A DNA stretch of 64,000 nt. Source: G963665495 sp963677785 (lineage in GTDB: Bacteria > Desulfobacterota > Desulfovibrionia > Desulfovibrionales > Desulfovibrionaceae). The stretch covers positions 3,906,001 through 3,970,000 of the forward strand of contig CAXXDH010000003.1 of assembly GCA_963677785.2 (NCBI GenBank). Direction: 5' to 3'. The notes beneath the pieces are model-generated. The model had not been told where the DNA came from. It saw nothing but the letters and a program-made list of their open reading frames with translations, and did no database searches. The position numbers and the translations under genes were made by a program. Positions 36,075 through 45,105 of this stretch are shown here, piece by piece (position 1 is the stretch's first letter; every line of letters begins with the position of its first letter).

Positions 36075-36452
36075 ATGGTTCAATCTGAGGCTTATGAACT
36101 GATTCAAACAATCCGTATTACTGCGGGCAGGTTTTTCATTTTCGTCTTACTTGTGTTATTGTTTTCCCTCAGTGCCTGCTGTCCGCCCTATTGCGGTGAG
36201 CGATACGGGACTGATTATTATTGCATGTTGCAAATCACTACGATACCGAAAGGTGATGAGTATGTGGCACAGATCAATGGGGAAGGTTTTAACAATCTTG
36301 AACTTGATGTTCGCTCGTCCGAATTTGTGACCACGTGCTCCGGAGAGCTTGAAATCACCAAAAACTATGCTGAGCTTATCAAGAAAAATCCAAGTGATTT
36401 TAAGGTGATTATGAGGAATAATTGTTCCATGGCCATTGTAAGGTCCAACTAA
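36075..36452 (+). CDS. hypothetical lipoprotein
   Basis: 125 residues from ATG 36075, with AAAGGAG before it; a start at 36027 would precede that site. A long N-region leads to a hydrophobic helix and the lipobox LFSLSAC (Cys35), followed by further cysteines (CCPPYC). The mature part is beta-rich with two more Cys. I do not recognise the family. The following PilZ-HMA gene is 190 bases away on the same strand. Confidence 0.65.
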   Translation: MVQSEAYELIQTIRITAGRFFIFVLLVLLFSLSACCPPYCGERYGTDYYCMLQITTIPKGDEYVAQINGEGFNNLELDVRSSEFVTTCSGELEITKNYAELIKKNPSDFKVIMRNNCSMAIVRSN

Positions 36453-36644
36453 ATACTACGAAGTGCGAAGCATGCTGTCCTGGGGGGGGCAGGACCAAAG
36501 CCCAAGGAGACAGTCATTGCGCAGTTGTCTTAGGATGAAAAACATTCAGTCGGGTGCATTCAGTGTTTCATGTACTGTTTTGAGTCCCGGTTTTTGTCAT
36601 ATCAGCCGCCGGACATCAATGCAGTCTGCTTCCCAGGCGACACA

Positions 36645-37613
36645 ATGAACATCCTTTGCCTCAGCCGAGTGCCCGGAGCCTTTCAAACGCTGAAAGAATA
36701 TGCGATCAACCTGATCATGGTAGATAGTATTTCTGCTTTGATGGACATGCTGGTACGCATCCCATGCAGTGGAATCATTCTGGATGTAAAATGTCTGATG
36801 CGGACCAACGAACACCATAAAGGGCTGTTGTATGAATTCATTGATGCGTTCCCCACACTACGCGTCAATTCAGCGCCTGATGGCAACAGCTTTGTCCCTT
36901 TGGGGGATTCCGATGCTTTTGTCACCAAAACATGCGCTGCTTTTAAACCACGTTCGGTTCGCAAAAACAGGCGTATGCATGTGGCGCTCCCTCTTTTGTT
37001 ATCGCGGGAACAGGATCCGGAGATGCGTAACGCTGTGAAAACATGTTCCATTGATCTTTCTGAAAAGGGCATGTTCATTTTTTCCACGGATGAATGGCGT
37101 ATTGATGAAAGCGCCTGGATACAACTCATTGATGTCAGGGACAGTACGCCCATACGCGCTAGAGTTCGGTGGGTCCTGCCGTGGGGTACCGGACTTCGTT
37201 TTCCTGGCATAGGGATCATTTTCGACGCAATCACACCCGAACAGCATGATGAACTCTGCAGCAGGTTTCTCCTGCGCTCGAACGATACGCAACGCTCGTT
37301 TATTTCGGATCTCTCCTGCCTGGACACGTTTCTTGAGGAAGAATGGCCTGAGCTCGTTTTGGTCAGTAAAGAAAATAATACATCGGGGACAATCCCGTTG
37401 CAAAAGGAGAATGGAATGAAATCCATCACTGTGAAAGGAATGCATTGCCCTAAATGTCAAAGCGCCGTTACCGAAGCAATGAGTAGTCTGGACGGCATCG
37501 CCGATGTTGATGTCAACCTGGAAAGCGGACTTGTTACCTTTACTGAAGAAAAAACTGTTTCTGAAGAAGTTATCAAAGAAGCCATCGAAAAGATTGGTTT
37601 CGATGTAGCCTGA
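36645..37613 (+). CDS. PilZ domain protein fused to an HMA (CopZ-like) metal-binding domain
   Basis: 322 residues from ATG 36645. Residues 1-110 resemble a degenerate receiver. A PilZ domain follows with both c-di-GMP motifs intact, RxxxR (RKNRR) and DxSxxG (DLSEKG). After a linker, residues about 257-322 are a complete HMA domain with the metal site GMHCPKC and the end pattern IKEAIEKIGFDV. No stop separates the domains. An internal ATG at 37414, preceded by AAAAGGAG, could also make the HMA domain alone as a 66-residue copper chaperone. Both domains are confidently identified; the joint function is unknown. Confidence 0.8.
   Translation: MNILCLSRVPGAFQTLKEYAINLIMVDSISALMDMLVRIPCSGIILDVKCLMRTNEHHKGLLYEFIDAFPTLRVNSAPDGNSFVPLGDSDAFVTKTCAAFKPRSVRKNRRMHVALPLLLSREQDPEMRNAVKTCSIDLSEKGMFIFSTDEWRIDESAWIQLIDVRDSTPIRARVRWVLPWGTGLRFPGIGIIFDAITPEQHDELCSRFLLRSNDTQRSFISDLSCLDTFLEEEWPELVLVSKENNTSGTIPLQKENGMKSITVKGMHCPKCQSAVTEAMSSLDGIADVDVNLESGLVTFTEEKTVSEEVIKEAIEKIGFDVA
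37414..37613 (+). CDS. copZ: possible separately translated CopZ-like metallochaperone
   Basis: This is an in-frame internal start within the PilZ-HMA gene. The site AAAAGGAG lies six bases before ATG and the product (MKSITVKGMHCPKCQSAV...) is exactly a 66-residue CopZ-type protein, the normal size for a free copper chaperone. It could originally have been a separate gene that lost the upstream stop. Either or both products may be made. Confidence 0.55.
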
Positions 37614-37741
37614 TATCACAGCTCAACAGGTGTTGCGTAACAGACGTGGCGCCTGCATCTGGCTGTCTGCACAGCCATTTTGTCAGAGTAGGAGTTTGAA
37701 GCTCCGACAGGTCTGGAGCATGAGAGCTTGTTCGGATAGAT

Positions 37742-37770
37742 AAAAAAACGGCGGGAAAGTTCCCGCCGTT
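37742..37770 (-). terminator. terminator after the DHH phosphoesterase gene
   Basis: A 10-bp GC-rich stem (AACGGCGGGA / TCCCGCCGTT) with a short loop is followed by T7 on the minus strand. It lies 25 bases after the stop. Confidence 0.88.
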
Positions 37771-37794
37771 CAAGTCAAGTATTTCGCTTACCTG

Positions 37795-38712
37795 TTATCC
37801 GGCTTTATTGATACGTTGGATCAATTCCTTGTGCGCCTTTTCTGCCTTGGCGTTTTCGATTTGGCAGGTACCCACCTGGAAGTGCCCGCCGCCGCCGTAT
37901 TCAAGTAGCAATTCGCCTACATTGAGCTTGCAGGTTCTGTTGAGGATGCTGTGTCCCACCGTGAAGACCGTATTTTGTTTTTTCAATCCCCAGAGAACGT
38001 GCATGCTGACATTGCATTGCGGATATAAAGCATAAACGATGAACCTGTTGCCGGTGAGAATTTCATCTATCTGGCGCAGATCAACGACGACAAGGTTGTC
38101 ATGGACCTTGCTGTTTTCCATGAGCTGTTGCCGGAACCGTTTTTCCTGGCTGAAATAGCGTTCGACACGTTCTTTGATATCCGGAAGTTCGAGAATTTTT
38201 TCAATTGTCAGGGTTCTGCAGAATCCGATCAGTTCTTCCATCAGCTGATAATTGCTGATGCTGTAATCCCTGTAGCGTCCGAGGCCGGTACGCGGATCCA
38301 TAATGAAGCCGAGAAGCACCCAGCCTGTCGGGTGCAAGACCTCATCAGCGGTAAGGTTTCCACTGTCCACCTTATCCACGTAATGCAGCATTTCGTCCAT
38401 TTCTTTTGGAAATGTTTCATGTCCGCCGTAATATTCCCAGATGATTCGTGCGCAGCTGGGAGCTTGTTTGCTGAGGCCTGTGTATTCCAAATTGTCGCCG
38501 TGGCGTATCTGCTCACTGGAATGATGGTCGAACCAAAGACCGCATCCGGGCACATAAGGCACGTTGGCGAGCATATCGTTTTCAGTAACCGGGATGATTC
38601 CATCCTGCAGATCTTTGGGATGGACAAATTTCCAGTCGTCCATGATGCCAGCTTCTTTTAACAACACGGCACAGATCAAACCGTCAAAATCGGATCGAGT
38701 AAGCAATCTCAT
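37795..38712 (-). CDS. DHH-family phosphoesterase
   Basis: 305 residues with a GGGGGA site before ATG 38712. The metal-binding DHH motifs are visible: DFDG (8-11), the DHH core in GLWFDHHSSE, and the DHHA1-type GGGGH near the C-terminus. The family includes exopolyphosphatase-like, nanoRNase and cyclic dinucleotide phosphodiesterase enzymes. The total length and lack of a membrane part fit a soluble exopolyphosphatase/NrnA-like enzyme. Substrate is unassigned. It is a single-gene unit with its own terminator. Confidence 0.85.
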   Translation of the reverse strand: MRLLTRSDFDGLICAVLLKEAGIMDDWKFVHPKDLQDGIIPVTENDMLANVPYVPGCGLWFDHHSSEQIRHGDNLEYTGLSKQAPSCARIIWEYYGGHETFPKEMDEMLHYVDKVDSGNLTADEVLHPTGWVLLGFIMDPRTGLGRYRDYSISNYQLMEELIGFCRTLTIEKILELPDIKERVERYFSQEKRFRQQLMENSKVHDNLVVVDLRQIDEILTGNRFIVYALYPQCNVSMHVLWGLKKQNTVFTVGHSILNRTCKLNVGELLLEYGGGGHFQVGTCQIENAKAEKAHKELIQRINKAG

Positions 38713-38971
38713 CGCGGCATTCCCCCTACAGAATCATGCGATCAATATCTTGAAGACATCAGACCTTTTCAGCTACAAAAAGTTGCCCCTAGTTAGTATT
38801 CGGTGCAGAAAATGTTTCACTTTTTTACACTGAATTATTAAGGATGGCCATTCTCATCAATACCACATTGATGGGTTGTGGAAAAGGACCGGAATAAATT
38901 TTCGAGCATTCGTTTACCTTATATTGTTTTTTCCCATGGTTGTGAATCAGTTTTTTATCCAGCTTCGAAAA

Positions 38972-39835
38972 ATGACATGCCAGGGAGGCGCTTTGCTATT
39001 TTATACACTTGGTTTTTTGGTGGCGGGTTACCTGCTGCTTTGCTCTGGAGTATATCTCGTTCAGGATAAACTTGTTTTTCATCCCCGCAGCGGTGGAGGA
39101 GGCACACCGGGGGACATCGGGCTGTCTTTTGAAGAATTGCGATTTAAGACTGCCTCCGGAGCCATTTTGCACGGCTGGTATGTCCCGGCCGCATCGTCGG
39201 ATGCAAACACGCCTGTGGTGCTTTTTTGCCATGGCAATGCGGGTAACCTGACGCATCGCCTGGACACCATTCGTCTCATTCATGATTTGGGCTTGCATCT
39301 TTTGATTTATGACTATCAGGGCTATGGTCTGAGCCAGGGAAGTCCCAACGAACAGGCCACCTATGCGGACGTGGAGGCTGCCTGGAACGTATTGGTCCGT
39401 GATAAAAAAATCGATCCCGGACGGATTATTCTTTGGGGGCGTTCCCTGGGCGGAGCCGTGGCCGCCTGGTGTGCGCGACAGCATACGCCCTGTGCGCTGG
39501 TGCTGGAGTCCACTTTCACCTCCGTGCCGGATATGGGCGCGCGAATCTATCCCTTTTTCCCGGTACGCTTTTTGTGCCGTTTGCGGTATGATACGCGTAC
39601 GCTGCTGGCTTCGATCAATTGCCCGCTGCTGGTGGTGCACAGTCCGGAGGATTCGGTGGTTCCCTATGCCTTTGGCAAGCAACTCTATGCGGCGGGAAAA
39701 GAACCGAAACAATTTCTTGAGATCCAAGGGGATCATAATGACGGATACCTTGTGTCTGGGCAGCAGTATACGGCGGGTATTATAAAATTTATTCAGTCAT
39801 TTTGCTTTGATGGCATACAGCGAGAGCAACCATGA
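38972..39835 (+). CDS. alpha/beta hydrolase, Bem46/BAAT-like, membrane-anchored
   Basis: About 287 residues from ATG 38972, chosen because a membrane helix starts just after it; in-frame starts at 38936 and 38876 are possible and no start has a strong site. A single N-terminal anchor (YTLGFLVAGYLLLCSGVYL) precedes the hydrolase fold. The oxyanion segment is CHGNAGN, the nucleophile Ser is in GRSLGG, and the Asp and His are in HSPEDSVVP and GDHNDGY. The substrate is unknown. It shares an ATGA overlap with the VOC gene. Confidence 0.85.
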   Translation: MTCQGGALLFYTLGFLVAGYLLLCSGVYLVQDKLVFHPRSGGGGTPGDIGLSFEELRFKTASGAILHGWYVPAASSDANTPVVLFCHGNAGNLTHRLDTIRLIHDLGLHLLIYDYQGYGLSQGSPNEQATYADVEAAWNVLVRDKKIDPGRIILWGRSLGGAVAAWCARQHTPCALVLESTFTSVPDMGARIYPFFPVRFLCRLRYDTRTLLASINCPLLVVHSPEDSVVPYAFGKQLYAAGKEPKQFLEIQGDHNDGYLVSGQQYTAGIIKFIQSFCFDGIQREQP

Positions 39836-40269
39836 TTTGTTTTTTTGATCACGTGGCCATGAACGTACGGGATGTGGAAAACGCGCTGGCTTTTTACTTG
39901 ACGGTTTTGGAACTGCAACCCGAACGGGTGGATGCCTGGCGCAACGGAAAGGTTCCTTTTCCCTCGGTACGGCTTAATCCCGGAACGATTCTGGATTTTT
40001 TCCCGGAGGCTCTCTGGCCCCCGAACACCTCTCCGGGCGTGCAGGGCGGACTCAACCATCTGAGCCTGGCCATGCGCAGGACGGATTGGGAAGCGTTGCT
40101 GCAACGCCTGGAGGGCCAGGGAATTGCCTTGGAAGTCGGTCCGTGCGAACGCTGGGGCGCTTATGGCAATGGGACCTCCGTTTATTTTCGTGATCCTGAG
40201 GGAAATTTGCTGGAAGCCAAATACTATCCGGAGGAGGCAGGGACTGGCCGACGTACGAGCCTTTCTTGA
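39832..40269 (+). CDS. VOC-family (glyoxalase/dioxygenase-like) protein
   Basis: 145 residues, overlapping the hydrolase by 4 bases. The vicinal-oxygen-chelate fold is shown by the first metal ligand in FFDHVAMNVRD, the central His in GLNHLSLAM and the terminal Glu in YFRDPEGNLLEAKYY. Such proteins act as glyoxalase I, ring-cleavage dioxygenases or fosfomycin-resistance enzymes. Co-translation with a hydrolase suggests a short degradative or detoxifying step. The substrate is not inferable. Confidence 0.85.
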   Translation: MICFFDHVAMNVRDVENALAFYLTVLELQPERVDAWRNGKVPFPSVRLNPGTILDFFPEALWPPNTSPGVQGGLNHLSLAMRRTDWEALLQRLEGQGIALEVGPCERWGAYGNGTSVYFRDPEGNLLEAKYYPEEAGTGRRTSLS

Positions 40270-40281
40270 GGGAGATAATGG

Positions 40282-40313
40282 TCCGTACCGGCTCTGGTTG
40301 GAACCGGTACGGA
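40282..40313 (+). terminator. hairpin after the VOC gene
   Basis: TCCGTACCGG pairs perfectly with CCGGTACGGA around a 12-nt loop, 12 bases past the stop. No T-run follows. It is probably a weak terminator of the hydrolase-VOC operon. Confidence 0.5.
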
Positions 40314-40319
40314 TATCGA

Positions 40320-40372
40320 GGTGCCGTGGGGCAGAATTGAACTGCCGACATGGTGGGCACCTTGAGACAATG
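40320..40372 (-). other. tRNA-Leu 3'-half fragment
   Basis: On the minus strand the order matches the 3' half of a class-II tRNA: a variable arm GGTG-CC-CACC, a perfect T-arm (GGCAG-TTCAATT-CTGCC) and the acceptor strand CCACGGC, then A and CC (not CCA). The matching 5' half (GCCGTGG...) is absent upstream. The homology ends near the anticodon stem. That is the usual extent of tRNA-type attachment sites, so this is probably the scar of an integrated element. Confidence 0.6.
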
Positions 40373-40440
40373 CATTTTAATTTGACTACTAAACAATAAG
40401 AAATAAGAAGTTTTACAATTTTTGTTTTGAATGATTCTTT

Positions 40441-40521
40441 ATGCGCACCGGATACGTGCGTATTTCAACAAAAGGTCCAAATCCTGATTCACAGCCGAGG
40501 CTACAAAACGTCTGGCCTTAG
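40441..40521 (+). pseudogene. serine recombinase (resolvase) N-terminal remnant
   Basis: The 26-codon frame MRTGYVRISTKGPNPDSQPR matches the start of resolvase/invertase proteins, including the catalytic Ser in the VRIST segment, then stops at 40519. It is a truncated fragment beside the tRNA-Leu scar. Confidence 0.6.
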
Positions 40522-40543
40522 CAACATTAATTGAAAAGAAGAC

Positions 40544-41461
40544 ATGCACACTTACTGTGATTTACATCTTCACTTGGGGGGAAGCATTTCTCAGAAGTTG
40601 GTAAGGAGTTTTGCTCAATCAGACCATGACCAGCAAGCGATTGAAGCGCTTGATGAGGCTGATGTTCTGACATTGTTTGACGTTGTTCATCGCTTAGTGC
40701 AATCGCCAGAAAGAGTTGAAATTGCGACAGAAGATGTGATCACCACAAGTACAGCCGATTATCTGGAAATACGGACAACTCCTCGAAAATTTTCATCAGC
40801 GCAATCGTTTCGCCCCTATGTGGAAGCATTTGTATCGGCTTTGCGTCGACACTCTGGCAAAGCCAAAGGAATACTCAGTATCGATCGGTATAAACACGAT
40901 CTTGCAAGCTCCCATTGTATCATCGCACTTGCACAGGAGTATCCGGATTGTATTGTTGGCATTGATATCTCCGGTGTTAACCCTTCAGGCATTCGTACCT
41001 TGCAAGGAGAAGACCTGAGCAGGTGCATTGCAAACATCCTGAACACACCACTGGGGTTGGCTATCCATCTAGGGGAATTCGATAATGAAAAAGACCAACG
41101 CGATAATACCTCAGCGCTGACAGCCATTGACCACTGGTTACAGCAAAATCAGACAACTTGTGTGGGAAAAATTCGCCTTGGACATGCCATTTTTTTATCA
41201 GAGGAACATATACGGATTATTCAAAAGCATGGCCTTCCAATAGAAATATGCCCCACATGTCACCGGTATCTTGGATGTTGGAAAAATGGTCGAAAACATC
41301 CTGTTCAGACAGTGTATCCCGGGCACGAATCGCCTGTCATACTTGGGACCGATAATACGCTGAATTTCTCAACCAGTTTTGAACGCGACAAGTTGTTGTT
41401 TATAAATGCCTTCCCCTATAGCTTAGCGAACGGATGGAAATATCGGTTTGGGCAAATTTGA
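40544..41461 (+). CDS. adenosine deaminase-like amidohydrolase
   Basis: 305 residues. The motifs follow the ADA family in order: the zinc His pair in CDLHLHLGGS, HLGE (third metal His and catalytic Glu), RLGHAIFL, the EICPTCHRYLG segment and the metal Asp in LGTDNTLNF. It should deaminate adenosine or a modified adenine nucleoside or nucleotide. It is shorter than the ~340-residue adenosine deaminases and its base composition is AT-richer than its neighbours. It lies directly after a recombinase remnant and a tRNA scar, so it was probably acquired. Confidence 0.8.
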   Translation: MHTYCDLHLHLGGSISQKLVRSFAQSDHDQQAIEALDEADVLTLFDVVHRLVQSPERVEIATEDVITTSTADYLEIRTTPRKFSSAQSFRPYVEAFVSALRRHSGKAKGILSIDRYKHDLASSHCIIALAQEYPDCIVGIDISGVNPSGIRTLQGEDLSRCIANILNTPLGLAIHLGEFDNEKDQRDNTSALTAIDHWLQQNQTTCVGKIRLGHAIFLSEEHIRIIQKHGLPIEICPTCHRYLGCWKNGRKHPVQTVYPGHESPVILGTDNTLNFSTSFERDKLLFINAFPYSLANGWKYRFGQI

Positions 41462-41694
41462 TTCTACAGACATGGCACAATGACCATAACGGCAAATTTT
41501 ATTGCCTACGTCACTGTTTCACAATGTACCAGTGTACTCATTATCTTGAGTAGCGCCTGAAAATACCGGTTAATCGGAAGATACGAAGTGTTGAAAAAGG
41601 GGCTGAACCACCGTGGTTCTGAGCAGGTATGCCCGGTGGTGAGAGAGGGGGAGACCGCGAGGAATCCCCCTACTCAATTGTGATTGTACGCGGG

Positions 41695-44277
41695 TTATTC
41701 TTCCGTAGTGTCCGGAGCCCAGTGAATCAGGCCAAGGGAAAGCGGATCAAGCATCAACGCATGGTGGGGCAATACCCGGACAGTGAAGCCGAAGCGCCCG
41801 GCCTGCATTGGCTCTATTTTTCCGCTGAAAAGCTGCCAGCCGTCTTTTGCCGTACCGGTTGGCGCCAGCGGAGATGTCAGCCGGTCGATGAAATCCCCTG
41901 TATTGTCCACGGGCCCTGCATAAATCTCCACCTTCAGATCTTCCGGGCTGAGCCCGGCCAGGAAAATTTCCACTTCCACCGGCAAGTCCTCGCCTGCAAA
42001 GAGTTGATTTTCCGAAGGAGAAACCACGTTGCGCACCCGGACATCATGCCAATGCGTCATGATCTTCATCCGCCAGGTGGCCAGATCCTTGGCCGGTCCG
42101 AAGCTGTCGCGTTTCAGGCGGTCAAAACTTTCAATGGCCGGTACATAGGCTTTTTGGGCGTAATCTTCGACCATGCGGTGCGAACTGTATACCGGAACCA
42201 ATTCTTTGAGCGCCTTTTTCATCCGTCCTATCCAGGCGCGTGGAATACCTCCCTGGCCTCTGTCGTAAAAATCGGGAATAATTTCATTTTCTAAAATATT
42301 ATAGAGTGTCTGGCTCTCTACGAAGTCCTGATAATCCGGATCATCGTACTCTTCTCCACGGCCAATGGCCCAGCCTACGCTGTTGTCCGGCAGATGTGCC
42401 TCTGCCCACCAGCCGTCCAGGGTGCTGAGTTGGAGCACGCCGTTGACAATGGCTTTCATGCCGCTTGTACCGCAGGCTTCCAGCGGTCGGCGCGGTGTGT
42501 TCAGCCAGACGTCGCACCCCTGTACCATGTATTTGGCAACTTCAATTTCATAATCTTCAATGAAGATCATTTTATGGCGGCATTCCTTTTCCCGGCAAAG
42601 CTGAAAAAGATCTTGCAGCACTTTTTTTCCTTCATTGTCCTGCGGATGAGCTTTGCCTGCGAAGATGAATTGCACCGGCCCCCGCGCATTGTTCAGGATG
42701 CGCATCAAGCGTTCCTTGTCCTGCAGAATCATATTGGCTCGCTTGTAGGTGGCGAAACGGCGGGCAAAACCGATGGTCAGGGCCTGCGGGTCGAGCACCT
42801 CGTTGGCGACTTCCAGAGCCTTGCGGCGGACGCCTTTGCTTTCGAGCTGCAGGTGCAGGCGGAAGCGGACCTGGTCGACGAGCCGGGCCCGGAGGCGTTC
42901 ATGCGTCCGCCAGAGTTCGGTTTCCGAAATGGTTTCGGCCAGTCTCCAGGTACGCATGCAATCCGGATCTTCGCGCCAGGTGCCGCCCAGATAGCGGTCG
43001 TAAAGCAAGGCGATGTCCGGAGCGACCCAGCTGGCCACGTGTACGCCGTTGGTAATGGCGCCGATGGGCACGTCCTGTACCGGATACTGGGGCCAGACTT
43101 GTTTCCACATGTTGCGGGAAACATGACCGTGCAGCTTGCTGACGCCGTTGTTGAAGCGCGAGAGTTTGAGAGCCAGAACAGTCATGCAGAATTCTTCGCT
43201 GTCGTCATAGGGATTTTCTCTTCCCAGGGCCATGAGCACTTTGAAGGCAATGCCCAGATCCCGGGCGTAGCCTTCGAAATAGCGCTGGATGAGACCGGGA
43301 GGAAAGCGGTCGTTGCCTGCCGGAACAGGCGTGTGGGTGGTGAAAATGGACGTGGATGCCACCAGTTCCATGGCAGCTTCAAAAGGCAGTTTGTGTTCGG
43401 TCATGAACAGGCGGATCCGTTCGAGCCCGGCAAAGGCCGAATGGCCTTCGTTCATATGGATCACTTTGGGCTCCAGATTCAACGCGCGCAGTGCTTTGAT
43501 GCCGCCGATGCCCAGCAGGATTTCCTGCAGCACGCGCATTTCCAGATCTCCACCATAAAGCTGCGATGTCAGCTGGCGGAAAAGAGGCGGATTTTCAGGC
43601 AGATTGGTGTCCAGCAGATAGAGGGATACGCGCCCGACCTGGGCTTCCCAGATTTGCGCGTGCAGGGTTTGCCCCGCTGCCGCCATCTGAATGGTTATCG
43701 GGACATCCTTGTCGTTTTTGACCAGATGCAGCGGCATCTGATCGTAATCATGGATTGGGTAGCGTTCCTGCTGCCAGCCGTCGTTGGTCAGATATTGCCG
43801 GAAATAGCCCTGTCGGTAACAAAGCCCGATACCCACGAGGGGAATGTTCAGGTCGCTAGCCGATTTGAGATGGTCTCCGGCAAGAATGCCCAGCCCGCCG
43901 GAATAGATGGGCAGGCTCAGGCAAATGCCGTACTCGAGGCTGAAATACGCCACCGCGGGAGTCAGGCTGTCGGTTTCCGGGAAGTTGACCGAGATGGCTG
44001 ATTTTGAAAGATAATTGTGCAGGTAGGCTTTGCCTTCAGTTAGCCGTTCGAGGTAAAATTTGTCCTTGGCAACCTCTTCCAGCATTTGCTGCGGCAGGCG
44101 GTTCAGGAACAGCACAGGATTCTGCTGGCATTCGCGCCAGAGCTGCTGGTCGATGGACGCAAAAAGGTCGGCCAGGGTGTCATTCCAGGAAAACCAAAGG
44201 TTATGGGCAAGTTCCCAAAGCGGTTCCAGGCTTTTGGGAAGCTTGGGCCGGACGCTGTAGACCCGAATGGGATGCAT
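41695..44277 (-). CDS. glgP: alpha-glucan phosphorylase
   Basis: 860 residues from ATG 44277 (GGAGAACAC site). It releases glucose-1-phosphate from glycogen or maltodextrin. The DUF3417 N-terminus (LPKSLEPLWELAHNLWFSWN) and the substrate loop AYFSLEYGICLSLPIYSGGL mark the short bacterial/archaeal phosphorylase class. The PLP site is EACGTSGMKAIVNGVLQLS, with Lys in GMK; Cys replaces the common Ser before GTSGMK. It is a single-gene unit, and no glycogen-synthesis gene is nearby. Confidence 0.93.
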   Translation of the reverse strand: MHPIRVYSVRPKLPKSLEPLWELAHNLWFSWNDTLADLFASIDQQLWRECQQNPVLFLNRLPQQMLEEVAKDKFYLERLTEGKAYLHNYLSKSAISVNFPETDSLTPAVAYFSLEYGICLSLPIYSGGLGILAGDHLKSASDLNIPLVGIGLCYRQGYFRQYLTNDGWQQERYPIHDYDQMPLHLVKNDKDVPITIQMAAAGQTLHAQIWEAQVGRVSLYLLDTNLPENPPLFRQLTSQLYGGDLEMRVLQEILLGIGGIKALRALNLEPKVIHMNEGHSAFAGLERIRLFMTEHKLPFEAAMELVASTSIFTTHTPVPAGNDRFPPGLIQRYFEGYARDLGIAFKVLMALGRENPYDDSEEFCMTVLALKLSRFNNGVSKLHGHVSRNMWKQVWPQYPVQDVPIGAITNGVHVASWVAPDIALLYDRYLGGTWREDPDCMRTWRLAETISETELWRTHERLRARLVDQVRFRLHLQLESKGVRRKALEVANEVLDPQALTIGFARRFATYKRANMILQDKERLMRILNNARGPVQFIFAGKAHPQDNEGKKVLQDLFQLCREKECRHKMIFIEDYEIEVAKYMVQGCDVWLNTPRRPLEACGTSGMKAIVNGVLQLSTLDGWWAEAHLPDNSVGWAIGRGEEYDDPDYQDFVESQTLYNILENEIIPDFYDRGQGGIPRAWIGRMKKALKELVPVYSSHRMVEDYAQKAYVPAIESFDRLKRDSFGPAKDLATWRMKIMTHWHDVRVRNVVSPSENQLFAGEDLPVEVEIFLAGLSPEDLKVEIYAGPVDNTGDFIDRLTSPLAPTGTAKDGWQLFSGKIEPMQAGRFGFTVRVLPHHALMLDPLSLGLIHWAPDTTEE

Positions 44278-44571
44278 ACGTGTTCTCCGTTAGTTGGCTA
44301 AATGGGACTTGGAATAGCAATACTCTTATGTTTTCAGTAAGCGCAACCGCTCCTTCTTGCAAGAAAAAAACACGTTTTTTGGAAGGTCTGAACGTGTTTT
44401 GACTTACATTCATGTGTAACATATTACTCAGTGCGAAAAAAAGCTGTTATTTTTGTTTTGAGCTGGAGAAAAAGCCATCTGAAGCTTTGAGCAAGGCAGC
44501 ACGGGCCGGCGACGCAGTTTTGAGTGTATTGGATTGGATGTTTTTAAACTTATCAGGTTGTAGGAGAACGC

Positions 44572-45087
44572 ATGTCGAGCAAAGAGACGGCACATCAGCC
44601 ATCTTTACAGGTTCGGGTAAAATTTCTGGACGGCTCCAAGGGGCCCTATCATCAGGCTCTGGCCAATGGGGATTCGAAAGGGGGGTTTGATTACGCTACC
44701 CCGGATTCCGCGGGAATAGATTTGCGTGCCTGTATGCAGGACAATGTTGTGGTCATCGGTCCGGGCGAGAGGGCCAAAATTCCCACCGGTGTGGCCATTG
44801 AGCCCATGCGGCGTGATATGGCGGGATTTGTTTTTTCTCGTTCCGGCCTCGGTGCTGTGCAGGGGCTGACGGTCGCCCAGGGGGTTGGCGTTATCGACCC
44901 GGATTATAGGGGAGAAATCATTGTTTTTTTATTGAATACCTCCAAGGAACTAAAGGAAGTCAAACGGGGCGACCGTATCGCGCAATTGTTGTTTCTGCCT
45001 TTTTTTCGCGCTGCGGTGGAACCGGTGGAAGAACTTGGAGACACCGACCGTGGAAGCGGCGGTTTCGGGCATACGGGCAATCAATAA
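44572..45087 (+). CDS. dut: dUTP diphosphatase
   Basis: 171 residues, with GTAGGAG before the ATG. It hydrolyses dUTP to dUMP and PPi as a homotrimer. All five dUTPase motifs are present: DSAGIDLRA, FSRSGLG, GVGVIDPDYRGEI, KRGDRIAQLLF and the flexible C-terminal DTDRGSGGFG. An N-terminal extension of about 15 residues and a short insert (PYHQALANGDSKGG) make it a little longer than usual. It precedes a DNA-repair nuclease pair, forming a genome-integrity cluster. Confidence 0.95.
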   Translation: MSSKETAHQPSLQVRVKFLDGSKGPYHQALANGDSKGGFDYATPDSAGIDLRACMQDNVVVIGPGERAKIPTGVAIEPMRRDMAGFVFSRSGLGAVQGLTVAQGVGVIDPDYRGEIIVFLLNTSKELKEVKRGDRIAQLLFLPFFRAAVEPVEELGDTDRGSGGFGHTGNQ

Positions 45088-45105
45088 CAGCCAGGGCCAT
45101 CAACC

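Noticed and set aside
36463..36648. 61-codon open frame before the PilZ-HMA gene
   Set aside because: No ribosome binding site, overlaps the likely start of the PilZ gene, no fold.
40544..41461. Adenosine-editing antiphage (RADAR-like) system
   Set aside because: The deaminase is small and there is no ATPase partner; only a lone ADA-like gene is supported.
42394..44001. 535-codon open frame opposite the glucan phosphorylase gene
   Set aside because: Exact shadow of glgP, with no start signal or family match.
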